A DNA stretch of 64,000 nt. It comes from Spisula solida (Eukaryota; Mollusca; Bivalvia; Venerida; Mactridae). Made by a program: the position numbers and the translations under genes. Location of the stretch: contig OX365944.1 in NCBI GenBank assembly GCA_947247005.1, positions 22,047,501 through 22,111,500 on the forward strand. The letters are read 5' to 3'. The number at the start of each line of letters is the position of its first letter. Position 1 is the first letter of the stretch. This document shows, one piece after another, positions 36,441 through 49,387 of this stretch. Under the pieces are notes generated by a model, which was given only the letters and a program-made list of their open reading frames with translations, did not search any database and had not been told where the DNA came from.

Positions 36441-36460
36441 TTTCAGCAAATTTTCTTTCT

Positions 36461-37085
36461 TTCAGTGCAAGATATCCTTCAGATAAGCTTCAACTCGTTG
36501 CAGTGTTTCATCACGCGAGACGCAATCTTTTGGTTTGAATGTCAGACACAATTGTGAGTCATCAGCGAACATCAAGGCCTGGCTTCTTTATTAGTGGTCT
36601 TATTCTGGAGCTTTTAACATAAGCATTTTCAAGTGATGCATTGAATGTTCTTGTTAATATTGGTAGTAGTTCATTTATGCAATCCTTCATCAACCATGTT
36701 GGTATTAAAGCAAGTTCACAAGATTTACTTGGTGATCTATTTATTAGTTTTCGGATTTTTTCGTCAGAAGTTGGAGAAAATTCTGATAGTTGCTTTCATC
36801 TGAAAGATATTTCGATATCAGCACTGTCGTCATTTTCGTTTGACTGAGTACTGGAGGCTTTTTCAGTACGTATTCCTTCGATTTTGTTTATGAAGAAGTC
36901 ACTGAAATCCTGTGCAAGCATCTTATCAGGTTTGCCAGATGGTTACACAACTTCCTTTATAAAATAGTTTAATTCGGATCTGACCTATATTAGCAGAGTC
37001 GTGGCCCTTGAAAAGATTAGCTTTTACTTTTGTTTCTAGGTCTGTAAGTATTCGTGCTACACTCATTAAACTTAGTAGGAATAGT
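36461..37085 (-). pseudogene. CR1-like LINE ORF2 remnant with internal deletion
   Basis: The minus strand reads DFSDFFINKIEGIRTEKASS, LSEFSPTSDEKIRKLINRSP, SKSCELALIPTWLMKDCINE and IRPLIKKPGLDV, the linker and RT start of CR1-type LINEs (canonical SPSKSC-LDPIPTWLLK). It then shifts frame and jumps directly to MFADDSQLC, the catalytic YADD box followed by TQLY-type sequence, and ends near LQRVEAYLKDI. RT motifs 1 to 4, normally more than 150 residues, are absent between PGLD and FADD at about 36562-36575. One TGA interrupts the first part. A plus-strand frame at 36641-36847 is only its antisense shadow. Confidence 0.8.
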
Positions 37086-38293
37086 AAACGGCTTGTACAT
37101 TTGACATAGTCAAATTGAAATTTGGGGCAACCATGTCGTAGGAACCGTTTCTAGTTTGCATTGGAATTCGTTAAGTATTTTACAAATAATGTATGCATAT
37201 TAATTTGTAATGAAGTAGAAACGTTTTGCCAGCCAATTATTGGATGTGATATTGTAGTACGAGACCTCTCGTATCATTCCGTTAAATTGTCTGCACTTGC
37301 CAAAATCAAAATGTAAAACATTAACCGAGAAATCCTATTCTACCCGTGGATATTATCGCACATACCGATCTGTAAAATGTATTTCAAATATCGTTGGTTA
37401 CTACTAGCATCAAACCATTAAAATCAATGTACTGTGATTGTTTACCCTGCGAAGGGGATGGGCGTCATTCCGTCCGTCCGCGCCTACAAATCCACTTTAT
37501 GTGGCTAAACAAGTTCCATAAACCTGGTGTTTAAGAATTTTGGGTTTATGTGGCTTATATTCAGTTTACGTGACTTACTTGGTCGCATATCTACCTTAAT
37601 TATCTTTATTTCGTAGCATTTAGTCACATAAAACCTTTTTTAGAACGTCCGTCCGCCCGCCCGTTCGTCCGTCTATTATGTGTTTAACTCCTCCTACATT
37701 TCCGCCTCACCTCCCATAAACATGAACGCCATTTTTAAAATCCCACCCGAGGTTGTCCGAAAGGGTAATAAGGTGTTAGAATTTTCACAATAAATGTAGA
37801 TTTCTAAATTAAACTTTATGAAACAAATGACTGCCGAGACTAAGACAAACGTGTTTATTGTTTTCTGACTCGACCACTTTTATCTTCTTTTAAGAAAATC
37901 GAAACGTTTACTTGTCATAGATTGGAGCGGATTATGGCTACACTAACCTTCAATGGGTATTAAACTGGGCCTTTAACACGTCTGTTTACTTTATCCGCAT
38001 AAGCAAACCTTCTTGGTGCTAAGGTCCAGTTTCTGTTGAGTTTATCGGCAAGACATTACCTAAAATTCCGGTCGATGTATGACTTGCTAATGCATAAATA
38101 TTTATACACGAATTTGGTCATTATTTTTATTCAAGCATTTAAAATACGCGAAAACGAGATACGTATGCTTGTATAGAGAAAGCCCAGAACATTTTCAACT
38201 ACAAAGGCAATAATCATCAGTGCCATCCAATAAAACATTTGCATTGTTTAAAATAATGTATTTATTAATGCTAGAAATATATAACGAACCTCT
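37086..38293. other. Probable repeat-derived DNA
   Basis: Contains CGTCCGTCCG words at about 37470 and 37648, bracketing repeated GTGGCTTA/GTGACTTA/TAGTCACATAAA phrases. It looks like an old dispersed element, but no termini could be fixed. Confidence 0.35.
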
Positions 38294-38733
38294 GGCCCCG
38301 ATTTCACCAAGTATTAGCTGATCTGGATCAAATTTGATCCTGAAAATATCTTGCTATTGTTTTCGTGATCGTTTGACAGTAATACTCATAAACAGGCACA
38401 TAATACCAACACCACTTCTAGTTAACATATTCAAAATATTCAGAACATCATTTTATTGTTGAAAAAAAAAGAATAATTGTATTTGAGACTAAAACTGATC
38501 CTGAAAAACCTGGATCATTTTTTAAAACAAAGAATCAATGCACTGGTAATTATTTTAATATTTTTATAAATGAGTAAAACTCGTATTTTAAAGTCCTTGA
38601 AATTGAAGGACATATGGATATATATCCGCCTGTATAAAATATCAAGCTTTACATTAACATAATTCATGAATTTAAAAATGATAATCTATTTCAGCTTGAT
38701 CCTGAAAAACAATCCTAAAGTGAACACGGGGCC
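38294..38733. mobile_element. MITE, family F
   Basis: Ends GGCCCCGATTTCACCAAG and the complement of GGCCCCGTGTTCACTTTAG. Sub-terminal GATCCTGAAAA words occur near both ends, partly inverted. It is 440 bp and non-coding. The GGCCC...TTCAC terminus resembles families A and E, hinting at related transposase preference. Confidence 0.6.
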
Positions 38734-39065
38734 TGTTGTTTCTCTCAATGCTGACTTCACCCTTCCGATGTCACGGTTATTATTTTCGGCTTGAAATGAG
38801 GCTGTAAAAATCTACGAAGCACCCTGTACCACATACTCGTTCACCAGAGAATGTTTCACCAGTGATATCAGGGGGTAGTCTGGGAACTTGACTAACCACT
38901 GATGTATGAGGATGCCCGTACCACGACACCTAATAAACCCTGTACTGTGTCAAAATACGAACATGTATGCGGATATGTGTAAATTTAAAAGTGGACCACC
39001 CGCATGTACATATTTATCATAATTATAGTGTAATTAATACGTCCGCCTTTTCACTTTTCATGTAA

Positions 39066-39130
39066 TAATAATATAAAAATAATAATAATAATAACTTTAT
39101 TTTCCGATGATATACCCATTAAGCCTAGGG
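39066..39130 (-). mobile_element. 3' tail of a LINE or SINE
   Basis: The minus strand reads CTAGGCTTAATGGGTATATC, then GGAAAATAAAGTTATTATTATT, the usual AATAAA-plus-TTA-repeat tail of mollusc LINEs. Upstream coding homology was not found. Confidence 0.5.
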
Positions 39131-42100
39131 CAGCTATTAATCGTATTGCACAAGAACTTGAAAACAACGATCGTGTAGAAATAAGAAAATGATTAACAAA
39201 TAAGGCGATAAGGCGACAAAAAAATCCTTTTCTTAAATGGCAAAAATCCTCGGCCCAAGTTTTCTCTTTCTTATGAAAATTACACAATTACCTGTAGGAG
39301 GGGTTTATACGTGATTACAAAGAAGGAAATATTCACACAAAAATAAAATAGCTTCCTCTAAAAGTGGACTGTTACCCATTTGTTGAATGACGATTGCACC
39401 GCATCTGTTTATCCTAGATTTCGTGCATGATTTGTGGAGTAACATTTGTTCCATTTCGGTATTTTTTGTTGAATAAATGTTCATTATTCACGAATTTGGA
39501 TAGTGTGTGATTTTGGAATGTTTATATTCTGAAGTCTTTGAGGTACGTTTACACATTGAATTAAAAAATATAATGGATTAAGACATAGTTTATAAAAAGA
39601 AAATTTCATTTATTTACGAAGTGAGCGTCCAGCTTGAACACTCGGGAGAGAGGTTTGCGGCCGCCTAGAACGAAACATGTTCGGTCCCCTGGCGTAATGT
39701 CTTAGGTCTAAATAAGCTACTGTTATGTTCTCCCTCCGCTGCCTACCCGCCAAAATCACCTCTACTCGAAACCTATGTATTGATAAATCAGCAATGGGAC
39801 GAAATGAGTGAAAGTCGTTCAGCATTACTTCTGTAAATACATATAGTTGCCTACCAACCGCACCAAACCCTAAAAGGCATGAGTCGCCGGTAATGAAATT
39901 ATTTTAAGCATCGTGATCTTCCTGCGCATGTAGAGAATTTGTCTGTTACAAAAGTCTTGTGAAAGAGTAAGCGAGTATTGATCTCAAGACATGAATGGGC
40001 GTAAAATGAAATGGCTCCATCTACCTGTGTGCTGTAACAGTAACCAAAATTGCTGCGCTATTACGGCGCTGTGTCAGGCTGTCCCTCGCATGGGTGGCTA
40101 GGCGCTGTCGGTGAATCTGTATGGCTTTGAGCTGTAAATGCATAGTGATATTTAAATTAAATATTAATAATAAGCATGAGAGAGTTTTAGAACGTCTTTA
40201 TGAAACTTCGACATTTTTTTAACATTTTCCATCTTCGTTATATAGCACTGAGCCATTGCGAAATCCTCATAAATTGTTACAAACATAGAAATTAGTGAAT
40301 ACGCATAATAACTAAAATACATTTTCATATCATAAATATATTACAATCCTGCGTAATTGAGGTTTTTTCTAACATAACATTTTAATTTTACAAGAGCATA
40401 ATTCTAATGATCTGATTTGATAGTGTTTTAATGCGCATAGAAAAGTATGGTCGTTTAGCGCGCATCAACAGTTTACAAAAAGAGTATCAATAGTTACATA
40501 GGAAAAATATACTTGTATAATGGAAAATAAAGAAATAGGAAAATAGAAAATGAAGAAACGTGTGGTTCATTGTAGTAGCCTTTTACGACATTCATGTTTC
40601 ACTCTATTCTAGACTATTCTGTCGGTCGAGAACAGACAAAACCTTTTTAAGTTATAAGTTAATATCTAAGGTAAGACATAAGTCTGTTATAACAATTTGA
40701 AGTACGAAGTTCATTGTTGTTTATTATTGTTTGATTTCAATGAGCATTTCATACAAAACTCACCTACTGCATTATTATTTAGCAATAAATACTGTTCCTG
40801 GTAGCAATCTACATCAAAATACTATAATTGTAGTCATGTGATAAATTCAAAATAACGGTCTTAGCTAAACAAAAATTAAGTTGTTTTCGTTGAATTGGAA
40901 CAGACGCGACAAATATAGGGACTTGCATGCCCGATTCTTTTCTAGGGTAAAACGCGGGTTATTATGATGAAGACTAGCACCATAAAGTTTCAGAACGAGT
41001 ATAAATAATTATATTAAATATAATCTACGGTCTACATGTCAGACTGTTTGCATTTCAGAAGTGTCTCAATTGAGGCACTTGGTTTAAACTGGACCCTGGT
41101 TCAAAACTTTAGTTTCTTATCCGGTCTTAAACTCATCAAGCAGTTTCTACAAACTACATTTATAGGTTATAAGAGTTCTCTTAAATAATAATATGTTCCA
41201 TTAATTTATATCTGTAAGTAATATTTTAAATAACCTTCTATCAAGCATTTTGACTAGCATTTGTCTTTTGTTAATCGCGATGTTCGTTGACACAGACCTT
41301 AAAATGCGGCTAGTAAAATTGATGGGGGCGTTTAAATTTTACACTAGTCCTTGAACCACATGTTAAATCATATAGAACCATCAATATTTGTTATATACAA
41401 AAATGTATCTAAATAATTATTTAGAATTTTAACTGTATAAAGATACAAAAAGTGTATTAACAAATCAGACTGGGAAGGCAAACGCAATAGAATCATCAGA
41501 GATCGGAAGGCTAAAAACATACACAAAAAAACAACTCAAATCACAACAAATACACAGAACAAAAAGAACAAACATAATCTAACAAAATAGCTACAAAATA
41601 CGAAACCATGCCGACGGCCTTCCCGGAAGGTCAGTAGAGCGGACAGAAGCCGATCATCGGGTGGCGGTCGAACTAATTTAGGTCTCTTTTGACATGCATT
41701 GCTACAGATCGGCCAGCGTCCACACGATGCCTAGACATCGGGTACACTTCGGATACAAGGGCATCGTCCGGATGATTTGTGATCTAAGTATAAACAGACA
41801 ATAACGGATCACAAGGACAACAAATGCAACCCAGTTTAACCGTTGAAAAAATGACTGTGACATAGTTTTTGTTGTAACTTTGCTTCGACACGAGAGTCGG
41901 AATGCCGTCGAAATAGCAATCCGTGGTATGCTTTTGTATGTTCCATATAGAAATAATAGCCACCTCAAATGTGGTCAGAATGAATATTCGAAGTGTGTTT
42001 CTGTGTAAATGAAGTAATTCTAACAGTTATGTCTGCATTCGGAGAGCGTTCGCAAAGTGCATTCCATGTCGGGACAGTTTTAACACGGTTATGTTTCAAT

Positions 42101-42831
42101 TATACGCGTATAATTGACATGGGTGTTTAGATTTGAAATTGCAAATCATAATTACTATATAAACTAAACAAATATGCACCGATTGTCTGTTTATATAGTG
42201 TTTAAATCCACTGACATACAACTGAATGGGAAAAAAGATATGGTTGTATTTCTATATGACCACATATTTTTATTGCTTTAGTGGCACAGACTGCTTGTTA
42301 TTGACAAGTTTTGTAAAACACTGCTGAATAAGGGTCCTTGTAGAAATACATAACACGTATAGAACATGCGATCTGTCAAAACATGCATAATTAAATTTAC
42401 ATTTTTCAACAAACGTATCGAAAACGTCAATATTTAATTATCGGTGAAACTAGACAAGTCTGTTGATAAGTGTTTCAAACTTAATGTTTATAGAATTTAA
42501 AAGATAAAGAGTTTCAATAAAACGTGACACAAGAACATGTAAGTAAATGGTCAATCCCTATTTATCGTTTTGAAATAAATTTGTATTGTACTGAACTGTT
42601 ATTCGGGATTGAGTTTACAGTCAGGCTTTGAATCAATTTTGATAATTAATGTTTTACCACGTGTATGTCTGCTTTAACTTTGTTTTGCGAGTAAAAAATG
42701 AATTTATAACATTCGCAAGTATATTGATACAACTTCAATACAAGTTTCGTTTTTGCTAGAAGATTTCCGCCGGTCAATAGTTTACTACTTTTGATAACCT
42801 AATCTGTACAATGTCAAACAGAATTGCTAGT
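39131..42831. other. No gene recognised
   Basis: Besides repeat I at 40075-40140, the stretch 41440-41560 (ATAAAGATA ... GGGAAGGCA ... AAAAACATACA) may be a weak relative of the 52-bp satellite flank. A minus frame at 41702-41968 has no recognisable domain. Confidence 0.4.
40075..40140 (-). repeat. Dispersed repeat I, copy 3
   Basis: The minus strand reads CAAAGCCATACAGATTCACC, GACAGCGCCTAGCCACCCAT, GCGAGGGACAG. Matches 6810-6861. Confidence 0.6.
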
Positions 42832-43056
42832 TTTTGGCTAAGACCGCAAGACCTAAAATCTGTCAACTCAAAGTAAAAAACAACCATAAATATTTAATCT
42901 TTGACTAATTTTAACGAGACAACCTCAATGCTCAAACCGATAATGAGTACTATCCATACCACTTAAGAGTTTTGTTCAAAAGGTTACAGTTTTTGCCGTA
43001 AACCGACTCCCCTACTATTCAGATTGATAGATTTTCTCTTGCGGTCTTAGCCAAAA
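42832..43056. mobile_element. MITE, family B copy 1
   Basis: Terminal inverted repeats TTTTGGCTAAGACCGCAAGA and CTCTTGCGGTCTTAGCCAAA. Shares TIRs and interior (GTCAACTCA, TCTTTGACTAATTTTA, CAGTTTTTGCCG) with 59626-59928 in the same orientation. It encodes nothing. Confidence 0.85.
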
Positions 43057-43738
43057 CTTATATCACATACCATGTGGAATGTCCACACATATTACGTACG
43101 GGTAAATGTTTCTAAATTTATTAGGTTAAACAATATGTGTGTTTCTTTTATGTATACGTTAATTACATACACATTATCAAAAGTCATTTAACAGAAATTG
43201 CTCAGTCGGTAGACAAAAATATCAATTTCAAACAAAATGGCATAAAATTTATCATTGAATAAACAATTCATGTCTTATGATTGGAGTTCAAAACACAATA
43301 TCGACCGTATTTGTTTGCATAGATCTCTTTATTGAAGTATGTATCTATACATAAAATAGTTTTTTACAGACTCGAAATTGTTATCTATGATTGAAAAGGT
43401 TCAATTAAATAATAATTTTCATGTCATCTTTGCAAAGTACATGTATTTGTCGCTACATACGGCCACCCGGTGGCTATAAGCTTTATGTCATGACTCTGTA
43501 TGATGCAATTGGTACAATCCGGTTGGTATTTCAACCGTTTAATACAATGCCCATATAATCAACACTGCGTGTTTTTTTTCAGTTCAATGGTGGGTTTTTG
43601 TAATACAAATGCATATGTTATAGATCTTTAACTAACCGATATGTAAATCAATACGAGACATGTAGCCATATATTAAATCACAATGCTTGCTTCATATTAT
43701 TTATTAAACAAGTAATTAAGAATTACAAGCAATACAAA

Positions 43739-43961
43739 AGTCCCCACCGGTTTGAAGCCATTTTCAATGTTTCTGTTGCCATAGCAACCACACTTTTTGT
43801 CAGAATCAAAATGACCCCTATCCACATATCAAGTTTCATAAACCTAGCTTGGAAACTGTTTGAGTTATGTCAGGATCCAGAATGTTTGACGGACGGACGG
43901 ACGGACGGACGGACGGACGGCAAACCTATAGTCCCCTCCGGTTAAAAACCGGTAGGGGACT
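43739..43961. mobile_element. TIR element with GGAC microsatellite and an RFX X-box-like palindrome
   Basis: Starts AGTCCCCACCGGTTTGAAGC and ends ACCGGTAGGGGACT. The last 32 bases (43930-43961) are themselves a hairpin (AGTCCCCTCCGGTT / AACCGGTAGGGGACT). A (GGAC)8 run lies at 43888-43920. GTTGCCATAGCAAC at 43775-43788 is a perfect inverted GTTGC/GCAAC palindrome of the RFX X-box type. The body looks like a repeat class widespread in molluscs. Confidence 0.7.
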
Positions 43962-46352
43962 AATAAGCTTTTATTTCACAAGTCAAGTAAACGTCTAATT
44001 TTTGTATAATATACCATGTCCGCCCATATTGTGCATATTTTATTTTCGTTTTTACAAATAAAAAATGTATGGAATATTCATTCAGTTTTCACATTACAAT
44101 ATACCTGAACAGGACTGGTCTTTGGTATTTTAAGTTCCAATTAATTACCCTGCTGTCATAAAATGCCATAATGTGTAACAATACAATAACACAGACGGTG
44201 GTAACATTTTTTATTTTGAAATTTGAGTAATACAAATTGTGAAAACACGATACAACCACCTGTGCGCAATATACAATATTTGATGTTATTCTTTTTTATA
44301 ATACATGTACTTAGTTATAGATATACTTTACATTGGCACGTGAAAGACCAGGGATGCTTCTGGAACTGGGGCAGCTTCTGTAGCATGCAATATCCCCAAA
44401 AACTGAAGTGACTAGCCTCTTCTGGGGTCCTCGCCCATATGGATTTCCGGTGGCGAGGATAAATAAAAGCATATGAATAAAAATATAGAATTGAAACGCG
44501 TTATACTGTTATCGTATTTAGTCCGGGGGCGTTGGTTCTGTATGTAATTTGTATTATAGTTTAACGGAGGTCGTGGTTGAAGTGTCACACCCAGTGCAGT
44601 ATAGCAGTTATTGCACTCTTATCCGCCGCAACTATGATACAGTTCTTAGTAAGTGTAACCGCAGCTCGTGCTGTAGTATATATGTAATTTATTACATACA
44701 AATGGGGATGATTCAGTTTATAGAATAAATTACCATACATAAGTATTTATCAAAGAATCAAAAGTTTTATTTTTCATTAGTTTCAAAGTTCATCTTATAT
44801 GTATGTGTAGGTCGTTTGCAAGATAACAAATCGCATAAATTTTAAATACATGTATTCCACAATAAAATCATCAGATTAAGGTCAAAATAGGCATAGCACA
44901 ATTATTACACCCTACCTACTCCCACACAAAATTTCATACTTTTTCATTGATTAATAAGAAAGTTGTGTTCTTTGATGTTTATTGAAATCAGGAGCTGTAA
45001 TATCTTGTGTTATCTAACTCCTGTTGAAATCAATTGATTTCGGGCCTCTTAACGCAGGGAGGCAATCGAGCATTCCGTTGATAATTAATTATTATATCAT
45101 TTTTTACCGTTATAATCTCTAGCGCATGCGATTTAGGCGCTTTTATCCGTACGGAGAACATCGTAAGGCCCGTACACGTGCATAAAACGTTTATAAATGT
45201 ATGTATTTTATTATGTGGAGATGATATTTTGTATGTTGCATTACTAATATGAATATATTGAATACCGGGATTGGTCTCATATTTCTTTTATATTACAACT
45301 TAACTGATACTTTATCACATGACCGTAAACCAGGCTAGTGCATGTATCGGATGTTCAGGCTGAATTGATTTTTGACCGTAAAATGTAAATATTTTATATA
45401 GAACTTATAAATAAAACTTTTTTTAAAGATAAGCTATACTGCTGAGATTGTTATTATTATTATTATTATTTAAAGAAGAATCACACAACAAGCCATTGGC
45501 CTATCTGCCTTCATGTCATCTAGCAAAACAGATTTACAAGTATAAATTTAAACATGCTGCTGAATTTTTGCATTCAAAAGCATAAAAATGGCACAAAATA
45601 CAAAAATAGTAAGATTTTAATTTTAACATTTCAAATAATGCGCCGATCGGAAGAATTCGCGAGGTTCTTTTAGTTATAAATGTTTCCTTACTAACTGTGA
45701 ATGGTAAGCACAATTATTGTGGGCGGTGGGTTGTCTAAACTATCCGATAATATCCATATCAAATTCTTGTCGGAATTCATTGTTCTTTTTCTTCCAGCTA
45801 GACTGGTTCCACCGTCTCACTATTGTAGAATAAGTCGGAAATATCAGAAGTGGAATCAGTTCAACTCCTGTTGTGGTGTCTGATCGACAAATTTTATCAA
45901 AACGACAAAGTTTTCTTAAGTCCTTGTCGATAATTGCTTGCCAGTATCTTAATATTTCGTCTTATGTTGTGACGATAAAGCCTGATCAAAACGGCAGTAT
46001 CTGTGTAGATTTGTGACGCTTAGTTTTATGGCATCTGGTTTCCTAGAAACGGACAATTATCGTCTATCAGTAGGTTTACCAGACGACTAACTGCATTAGG
46101 ATTTGTTTCTGAACACCCCTCGCGGAAACCTATATCACTCTTATTGGCTGCAAAAAGTTGCATTCGCGATGATGCTGTGCGATAAACTAAATCCTACTAA
46201 ATCCTTTAAAATCAAACACGAACAAAGATTAAGCGTATAAACTAACTACAATGAAATGAATTCGCAAAATTTTGTAATTATTTCTGCGCGTGGTACCATT
46301 TATAAAAAAATCAAATTGAGAAGTATTCAATCGTATACAATACAATACAGAC
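43962..46352. other. No gene recognised
   Basis: Includes a TTA microsatellite near 45455-45470. On the minus strand around 45700-45930 a 60-codon frame (LCRFDKICRSDTTTGVELIP...) looks protein-like but matches nothing I know and has no start or splice evidence. Confidence 0.4.
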
Positions 46353-46382
46353 CAGTGCAGTGCAGTGCAGTGCAGTGCAGTG
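46353..46382. repeat. (CAGTG)n microsatellite
   Basis: Six pentamer copies flanked by degenerate ACAAT pentamers on both sides. Confidence 0.9.
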
Positions 46383-46939
46383 TAGTACAAAACAAAACAA
46401 TACAATATGTTTATTTCGGCATTAAACAAATACAGTTTTTAGCTACATTTATAGCTGTGCCAGATATTGCTCTATTAAGGGTGCATAGATAGATACAAGT
46501 TCATGACGTCAGACTAGGCCGACATATACATACCGTTGAGTGTCTTCAATTTATAAACCATGTTACTCTGTGAGATAACATTATGCATGCATGCATGATC
46601 AGAAAATGTGAAAAATTAATCTACACAAAATGATAAGTATCCATCATTGTGTGTTCGTATGGCAATGCTCAATACTTAAAAAGACATATCCGTATTCGAA
46701 CATGTAACTTTTTATTTTTCGACGCAGTTAAGGAATTCTAGGAAAAACAACTCTGCATTACAAGAAAACGAACAGTTCGGAGGCTGTTAAACATCAAATG
46801 CATGTTATACCATTGTTAAGGAACTGCGTTTTTAGTTAAATGTTTGCGTAAACTTGTAATTTTAAAAATGGATTGTGCTAGCAATAGTCCACTTAACATT
46901 CAAAATGTGTCCACACACCAGACCAAAGTATACCCTCTA

Positions 46940-46960
46940 CCCCCCCCCCCCCCCCCCCCC
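46940..46960. repeat. Poly-C run (21 C)
   Basis: Homopolymer. Its length in the assembly is likely unreliable. Confidence 0.95.
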
Positions 46961-47025
46961 TAAAATCAGAACAAGCTGGTGCATACGCTGGGAACGAGAA
47001 TGGACAAACTCAGACCACTCTGAAG

Positions 47026-47240
47026 CATGGGATATTGATGTATTCTCTCAATGTCACGCTGTTTATGTCTCATTACACAATATATATATATATTATTCTT
47101 TATTAATGTCTCATCAATGTACATATACAATTATTATAAAACATCATAAAATCCATATAGTCATATATACATTGCCATTCTATACAGAATACAGAGACAT
47201 GGGATATTGATGTATTCTCTCAATTTCACGCTGTTTATGT
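47026..47240. repeat. ~45-bp direct repeat, 172 bp apart
   Basis: CATGGGATATTGATGTATTC followed by TCTCAATGTCACGCTGTTTATGT-type sequence is present at 47026 and 47198. The interval holds TA-rich microsatellite DNA. Confidence 0.8.
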
Positions 47241-47782
47241 GTATCTATGATAATGACAAAATCTCACTAAGAACTCGTATACTAGGTGTGTATCTAATGT
47301 ATGTCAAGCGTTGCTAATTCGAAATATCTAGATTCAAAATCATATTCGAATTAGCCCGGGTATTCGAAGGCTTATTTTCTTACTATCCAGATATGGTATG
47401 TTATTATACAAATAAACAAGACAGAGACCGGGAAAAATATACCAGATATATATAGCGCCCTTTTCATGCGAACGCACGTACAAAGGCACTTTACCCATGT
47501 TGCAGCCACAAGGGCGCAGATGCATCCTCTACCAGTGCAGATACAGCATGATCTGACCAGAGGGACAGACAGAGAAAGCCCCTGAAGGGAGAGAGAAACA
47601 TTAAGATACAGGCATGTCCAGCGCTGCAGAGGTGCGCCTAGCTCTTATTTCGAATAGACAGCCTGGTTCTTTAATGTGCCCGGTGTATAGCACTGATACA
47701 CAGCTTCCTGGCACTTCCAGATACTTTGTAGACCACACGGCCAGATATAGCGGGAAATATTATAATTATTTCAGAAATGTCA

Positions 47783-47858
47783 AGTTCCGATGCCAGGGAT
47801 TGAACCCACAACCTCTGGATTGACAGCCCAGTGCGTTACCACTGAGCTAAATCCGCTT
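47783..47858 (-). mobile_element. tRNA-like head of a SINE (Asp-anticodon-like loop)
   Basis: On the minus strand: GCGGATTTAGCTCAGTGGTA (box A), an anticodon-like stem CTGGG/TCCAG around a loop CTGTCAA, then GGGTTCAATCCC (box B). The acceptor ends do not pair and the T stem is weak, so it is a SINE head and not a tRNA gene. The sequence downstream on this strand, to about 47450, includes the motif CTTTAATGTGCCCGGTGTAT, which I take as SINE body. The far end is uncertain. Confidence 0.65.
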
Positions 47859-48397
47859 AAAAACAAACATATTTAAACACATTATTAATCAAAATACAAG
47901 AGAAAATATGCAATATAATATACAAGGTATTTATTGTGTCTAAGTTTCGTGATACGAATGTAATCATGAAACATTGAGACCTTAGTACATAAGTCTGAAC
48001 AAATCTAAAACGCTGGTTTTAAGTACTTACGTACAACAAAGGAACGTGCTATGACCAACTTTACACGTATCATGAATGTATATTTGTAATTAGCGTTAGT
48101 CTATACTTAGTTATACGATACTTGACCGTGCTTCGCCGTGCATAAATACAATAACACTTATTTATTTTTTTATTTTATCATAAAGAATCAAAACGTGTGG
48201 TTTGTTTGTGCCCTGTCATTGCCAGTGTTTCAACCTTTGTCATAGTGCTGTACCGGCTCGGTAATTAGTTAAGATACTGGCAACTTCTGGTTTCACAAGA
48301 GTTTGAAATTACGTTTTCCCATAAAATAGCATAGCCGTCAATCCATTCAAAATAACTCTATAGACGAAATCATGTTTGTAAACGGATGTATTCGTAT

Positions 48398-48481
48398 GCA
48401 AATGTGCCCACCAGCTAGCGATTGGTGAATGGCAGATTGTTATTGTTCACTCAACCAACATATTACTGGTGGGCACTTTGC
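48398..48481. mobile_element. Very short TIR element
   Basis: GCAAATGTGCCCACCAGCTA at the left and ACTGGTGGGCACTTTGC at the right form 17-bp inverted repeats only 84 bp apart. Non-coding. Confidence 0.55.
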
Positions 48482-49039
48482 TTATTTAAAATAGGTGACA
48501 TATTAATAGACAGGATTGCAGATAACGCCCCGCCAAAACCGCGGAAACTTGTAGCCAGTGCTGACAAAATGAAATAAAAGACATTGTAAGCAATCAAGTA
48601 AGCTCATTCGACGAAGAACAACTAAATGTATCCCATCCAATCGACAATCTTCAGAATTTCTTGATTTTACTTGAAATATTTGTGATTTACTTGAGTGTAT
48701 TCCGAGAGCAGTTATCGTTATATATCATCGTGGCCACTTTATAAGTTATGGACATGCACAAAACATTCGTAGTTGTTAAATTGGGCCTAAACATGAATAC
48801 TGCGGATTGGTTTAAATTTATAGCTTAAATCTTATAGAAAATTAATAAGTAGGCAGAAATAAAATGGGAATTACTGTTCATATGACGCTGTATAACGTTT
48901 ATAGTCGCAGGCGCGGCCCTGAAATGAGCATACGTAAAACTGGACGTTAACAGCGCGTCAATCTTTATGTTTACGCATGGTTTTCGTCCCGTTAACGTAT
49001 GGGCAAAATCACCGTTTTTATGCTATAATGGACTCCTAA

Positions 49040-49252
49040 TTCTGTCAAATCATTATTTTGTAGGGAGTTGAATTTCTTTGATTTCGTTGTTAAACCACGA
49101 AATCTAATCCCCACGATTCTTCGACCTCCTGAATACAGAACATGAGCTTATTCTTTTACGTTTTGTTATCCACGAATGTACGACCCCACGTAAATGAATG
49201 TTCATCAAAATCCACGAAGTTTAATACCAACGAAAATATCTGAGTGTACAGC
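49040..49252. mobile_element. MITE, family C copy 1 (older)
   Basis: Aligns along its length with 58482-58702: TTGATTTCGTTG in variant form, CACGAAATCTAATCCCCACG, TATCCACGAATGTACGACCC, and CGAAAATATCTGAGTGTACAG at the right end. Terminal bases are more degraded than in copy 2. Confidence 0.7.
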
Positions 49253-49319
49253 ATCTAGGAATATAATACGAATTTTCATTCTGACGACAGTCGGAATTAA
49301 AACAGTTACCTGTGATTGC

Positions 49320-49387
49320 AGTGCTTAATAACTGCACATATGGTAACAATGGCAGTGCTTAATAACTGCACATATGGTAACCACATC
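49320..49387. repeat. 34-bp tandem duplication
   Basis: GCAGTGCTTAATAACTGCAC followed by ATATGGTAAC occurs twice in tandem. The unit contains the small palindrome GCAGT...ACTGC. Confidence 0.85.

Noticed and set aside
36641..36847. 68-codon plus-strand frame starting MNVLVNIGSSSFMQ
   Set aside because: Antisense shadow of the CR1-like LINE reading on the minus strand.
46229..46492. Frames of 66-78 codons over the CAGTG repeat
   Set aside because: Low-complexity translation of a pentanucleotide repeat.
47783..47858. Possible tRNA-Asp gene (anticodon loop CTGTCAA, good boxes A and B) on the minus strand
   Set aside because: The acceptor ends do not pair and the T stem has mismatches, so a SINE head fits better.
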